A DNA stretch of 64,000 nucleotides from Iris pallida (lineage: Eukaryota; Streptophyta; Magnoliopsida; Asparagales; Iridaceae), in contig JANAVB010005597.1 of assembly GCA_029216955.1 (NCBI GenBank), positions 46,865,456 through 46,929,455 on the forward strand, read 5' to 3'. The position numbers and the translations under genes were made by a program. This document shows positions 58,940-64,000 of this stretch, in pieces. The stretch's first letter is position 1. The number at the start of each line of letters is the position of its first letter. Under the pieces are notes generated by a model. The model was not told the origin of the DNA and searched no databases. It saw only the letters and a program-made list of their open reading frames with translations.

Positions 58940-61666
58940 TCAGACGAACTCCACGTCCTTCCTGGTGAGTCTAGTCATCGGCTCTGCAATCTGCGAGAAG
59001 TCCTGGACGAACTTTCGGTAATAGCCAGCCAAACCCAGAAAGCTCCGAACCTCGGCAACTGAACTGGGCGTAGACCAAGACTCTACTGCCGAAATCTTCC
59101 TCTGGTCTACTGAAATCCCGTACTCGGTCACAACATGACCTAAGAACTCCACCTGGTCCAAGAAGAACTCACACTTCAAAAGCTTTCCGTAGAGTTGCTC
59201 CCTCCTCAGAGTCTCTAACACAACTCTCAAGTGCTCCTCATGCTCCTCCTGCATCTTCGAATAGATCAAGATATCGTCTATGAAGACCACCATGAACTTG
59301 TCAAGGTACTGATGGAATACCATGTTCATCAAGTTCATGAACACCACGGGAGCATTGGTCAACCCAAATGGCATCACTGTAAACTCGTACTGGCCGTACC
59401 GAGTCCGAAATGCCGTCTTGGGAATGTCATCCCGTCTCACCTTCAGCTGGTGATATCCGGACCTCAAGTCTATCTTCAAAAATACCTTCGCCCCACTCAG
59501 CTGATCGAACAAGTCATCGATCCTCGGCAAAGGGTACCTATTCTTGATAGTGAGGTTGTTGAGCGCCCGGTAATCAATGCACATGCGGGACGTACCGTCC
59601 TTTTTCGGCACAAACAGGACTGGCGCTCCCCAGGACGAAGAACTGGATCTGATGAACCCCTTGCCCTGCAGCTCGTCGACTTGCTTTTTCAGCTCTATCA
59701 ACTCGCTGTTGTTCACCCTATAGACATGCTGTGAAATGGGCTCGGCGCCCGGCACCAAGTCTATAGAGAACTCAATGTCCCTGTCTGGCGGCATCCCCGA
59801 CAACTCCTCGGAAAAAACATCCGAGAACTCAGCTATCAACGGATGTGGCAAATCCTGCCCCGCCAACAAAGCTCCACAGAATCCAGCCTCCGGCTCCGCT
59901 GCTCCTCGAGCAAACTCGATCTCTGGCTCTCCCGGCGGCCTAAAAAGAACTCTGCCTCCTCTACAATCAACACTAGCATGGTGCATGCTCAACCAGTCTA
60001 TACCGAGTACCATATCGTACCTCGGTAGGGGCATTATGAGCAGACACGCACTCAAGTCCCGGCCTCTCAGGGTGACACTTCGCCCCTTGTAAATATTATT
60101 AACCAGGATAATGACTCCCCCGGTCATAATCTTGCAAATCCTACCCATATATTCAGCAATAATATTATGTCTCATAGCAAAGGAAACAGACACAAAACTA
60201 TGAGTAGCCCCAGAATCAAACAAGGCGAAAGCAGGAAAAGAATCAAAGAGAACATGACCTGCTACAACATCTCCCACGGGCTCTACCTCCTCCTCTGCTG
60301 CCAAAGCGAACACCCTTCCCGCGGGTGCTCCCTTCTGGTGCTGAACAAAGCGCTACTGCTGGGTCTGAAGTGGAGGACCTCTCTGCTGAACTGCTGGTCC
60401 TCTAGCCGGCTGCACTCTGTCCTGGCCTCCTCGGACTCCACGAAAGCGGCAATCCCTCAGCTGGTGATCGGGCGCCCCACAGTAGAGACAGACGCCCAAC
60501 CTCTTCCTGCAAGCCTCCCTGGTGTTCCTCGGCTTCCCGTAGAAGCCGTACGGAGTAGCCGATCTCTGGCCCTATCCCTGGTGCTGTTGGGCACGCACTG
60601 GTACCTGCTGAATCTGCAACGGAGGCTGCTGCTGCTGAAATGGCCTCTGCTGATGCTGAAAGTGGGGGCGCTTGGCCGGTCCCGTACTGGAACTCGCCCC
60701 CATAGTATCTTCGCTCCTCTTCAGCTTGAGGTCGAAGTCCTCCTCTGTAATCTGCGTGTTCATCAATATCTGATCGATCGTCGCATCACGACGACCCGAG
60801 GTGCGGGTGCGCACTGCATGAATAAGTCCCTTGCGGAACTTACGAGCCTTCTGCCCCTCATCCTGGATCATATCGGGAGCGAACCTGCTAAGGCAGAAGA
60901 ACTCAGCTGTATACTCGTCCACCGACGAGTTCCCCTGCACTAGACCCACGAACTGGCCCTCCAATGCTGTAAGAGCCACGTCCGGGAAGAACTTCTCCTT
61001 GAAGAGCCTCCAAAAGTTCTTCCATGTCAGCCCTCTCACCGACGCACGAGGATCCGTACGGTACCACGTCAGCGCGATGTCGAAGAATCGGCTGGCTGCG
61101 GCCGAAACCCAAAGTGCTCTAGGAAGCTCTGCCAGCTCCATGCTCCGCTGCACATCCTCTAGCCAATCGTCCGCATAAAGGATGCCCTCCGTGCCCGTAA
61201 AGTCCCTGGAGCTCATCTTCCTAAAGTCTAGTACTGTCCTCGGCCTGGACTGCTGCTGGTACGGCTGCTGGCCAGTAGGGCCCTGTAGCGTACCCGGTGC
61301 CACTCTCTCCACTGTTGCTAGTGCAAGCTGATGCGAGTTCTCCATGCTCTGCCTCAGCATATCAATCTGACGGTGTGACGCCTCCGAGTGGCGCTACGAC
61401 GCCTCTGCCTGGGCCCGCTGTGTCTCCATCATCTACTGAATGAGAAGGAACATATGATGTGTATCCGTCGGTATCGAAGGTGGTGGCGGTAGCGTCTCCG
61501 GAACGACGACCGAAACCCTCTGGGGTGGAGGTAGTAGACCTCCCTGTGCAACTGCCAGGGCCTCTGGGATAGTGGAACCACTGGGGGCAGTCTCGTGAAC
61601 CTCCTCCTCAGCCTGGTCAGATCTCTCGGGCAAGCTACTCGATCCAGTGGCCTACGGGTGCATCTT
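58940..61666 (-). pseudogene. Gypsy 2 gag-protease-RT
   Basis: One frame from about 61666 to 58940 with several stops. Gag N-terminus at 61633-61433, then stops near 61432 and 61396, then the gag core 61360-60572 ('SSRDFTGTEGILYADDWLED', 'EYTAEFFCLSRFAP'). After a stop near 60574 comes a CCHC knuckle ('CLYCGAPDHQLRDC', about 60500-60460). The protease '[12 protein letters not shown]' is near 60205, the RT '[12 protein letters not shown]' near 59365 and '[10 protein letters not shown]' near 59275. Gag and pol share a frame, unlike Gypsy 1. The element is not autonomous. Confidence 0.92.
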
Positions 61667-61894
61667 CGTCATCCTGGAGACAAATTGAAACAAAGAGATC
61701 AATATGGCACATGAGTAGATTTATCAAAGAAGGACAGTTAATTTAATATAAGGAGAGTAATCATGAAAATCAAAAGATCGAAAATTTTTCTAGGTGTGAT
61801 TGAGAAACTCCTATCATGTCCTAGGTCCTATGTCCTAATTGCAGGCTCGTAATTAGCACTCTAAGTCGAGCACCATTACAAGATCGTACTAATT

Positions 61895-61929
61895 ACGACA
61901 CAGGACCTGCGTGGGCCACCATAAAAATG
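61895..61929 (-). other. Post-LTR region where the PBS should lie (Gypsy 2)
   Basis: The minus strand after the LTR reads CATTTTTATGGTGGCCCACG. It shares the GGTGGCCCAYGCAGGTC block with Gypsy 1 and likewise lacks TGGTATCAGAGC. Confidence 0.5.

Positions 61930-64000
<2,071 letters not shown>

Overview
This window is repeat-dense nuclear DNA from a flowering plant. Evidence: GT-AG introns in transposase genes, several plant-specific transposon families (CACTA, FAR1/MURA-type Mutator, PIF1-Helitron, chromovirus-type Ty3/Gypsy) and a fragment of mitochondrial cox1 of plant type. The species cannot be told from the sequence. I found no convincing ordinary host gene. Nearly all coding sequence is transposon-derived, decayed, or a host-gene fragment carried by a transposon.

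Left third (1-20121): a three-layer nest. A FAR1/MURA-type Mutator transposase gene (607-2643, resuming at 19608-20121) is split inside its SWIM zinc finger by a CACTA element at 2644-19604, with 15-bp inverted termini and a GTA target duplication. The CACTA element carries a broken TNP2 transposase gene, an apparently unbroken TNPA-like gene and several captured gene fragments, including an antisense piece of a LIN-type WD40 E3 ligase amplified in tandem. TNP2 is itself split by a 3.1-kb non-autonomous LTR element (8351-11470; TSD GTACT; initiator-Met PBS).

Middle (20122-31285): two antisense genes with Ulp1 (C48 peptidase)-like domains, each with damaged catalytic residues. Around them and in two of their introns lie arrays of a 21-bp dyad (9-nt arms, 3-nt spacer). 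The stretch also holds a long imperfect hairpin (arms over 300 bp), a tandem fold-back element and a 145-bp tandem array. With the MURA gene on the left this may be one large Kaonashi-like MULE, but no terminal repeats were found to prove it.

Right half (31286-64000): a TIR element with a microsatellite core (31286-31661; TSD TATA). Next are two mirror-image CACTA-like ends flanking a decayed Helitron Rep/helicase fragment (32470-35255). A complete Ty3/Gypsy element follows (35639-46588; TSD CTCTC), inserted in one of those CACTA-like arms. Then come a repeat cluster with two hairpins, another CACTA-like end with a degenerate TNPA-like gene, and a second Ty3/Gypsy element (53076 to past the window end). 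Its right LTR contains a 570-bp cox1 insertion that the left LTR lacks.

Order of events read from the nesting: MULE, then CACTA, then small LTR element on the left; CACTA-like ends, then Gypsy 1 and Gypsy 2, then the mitochondrial insertion on the right. Many lesions in the retroelement coding regions are C-to-T or G-to-A changes, as expected for silenced, methylated DNA.
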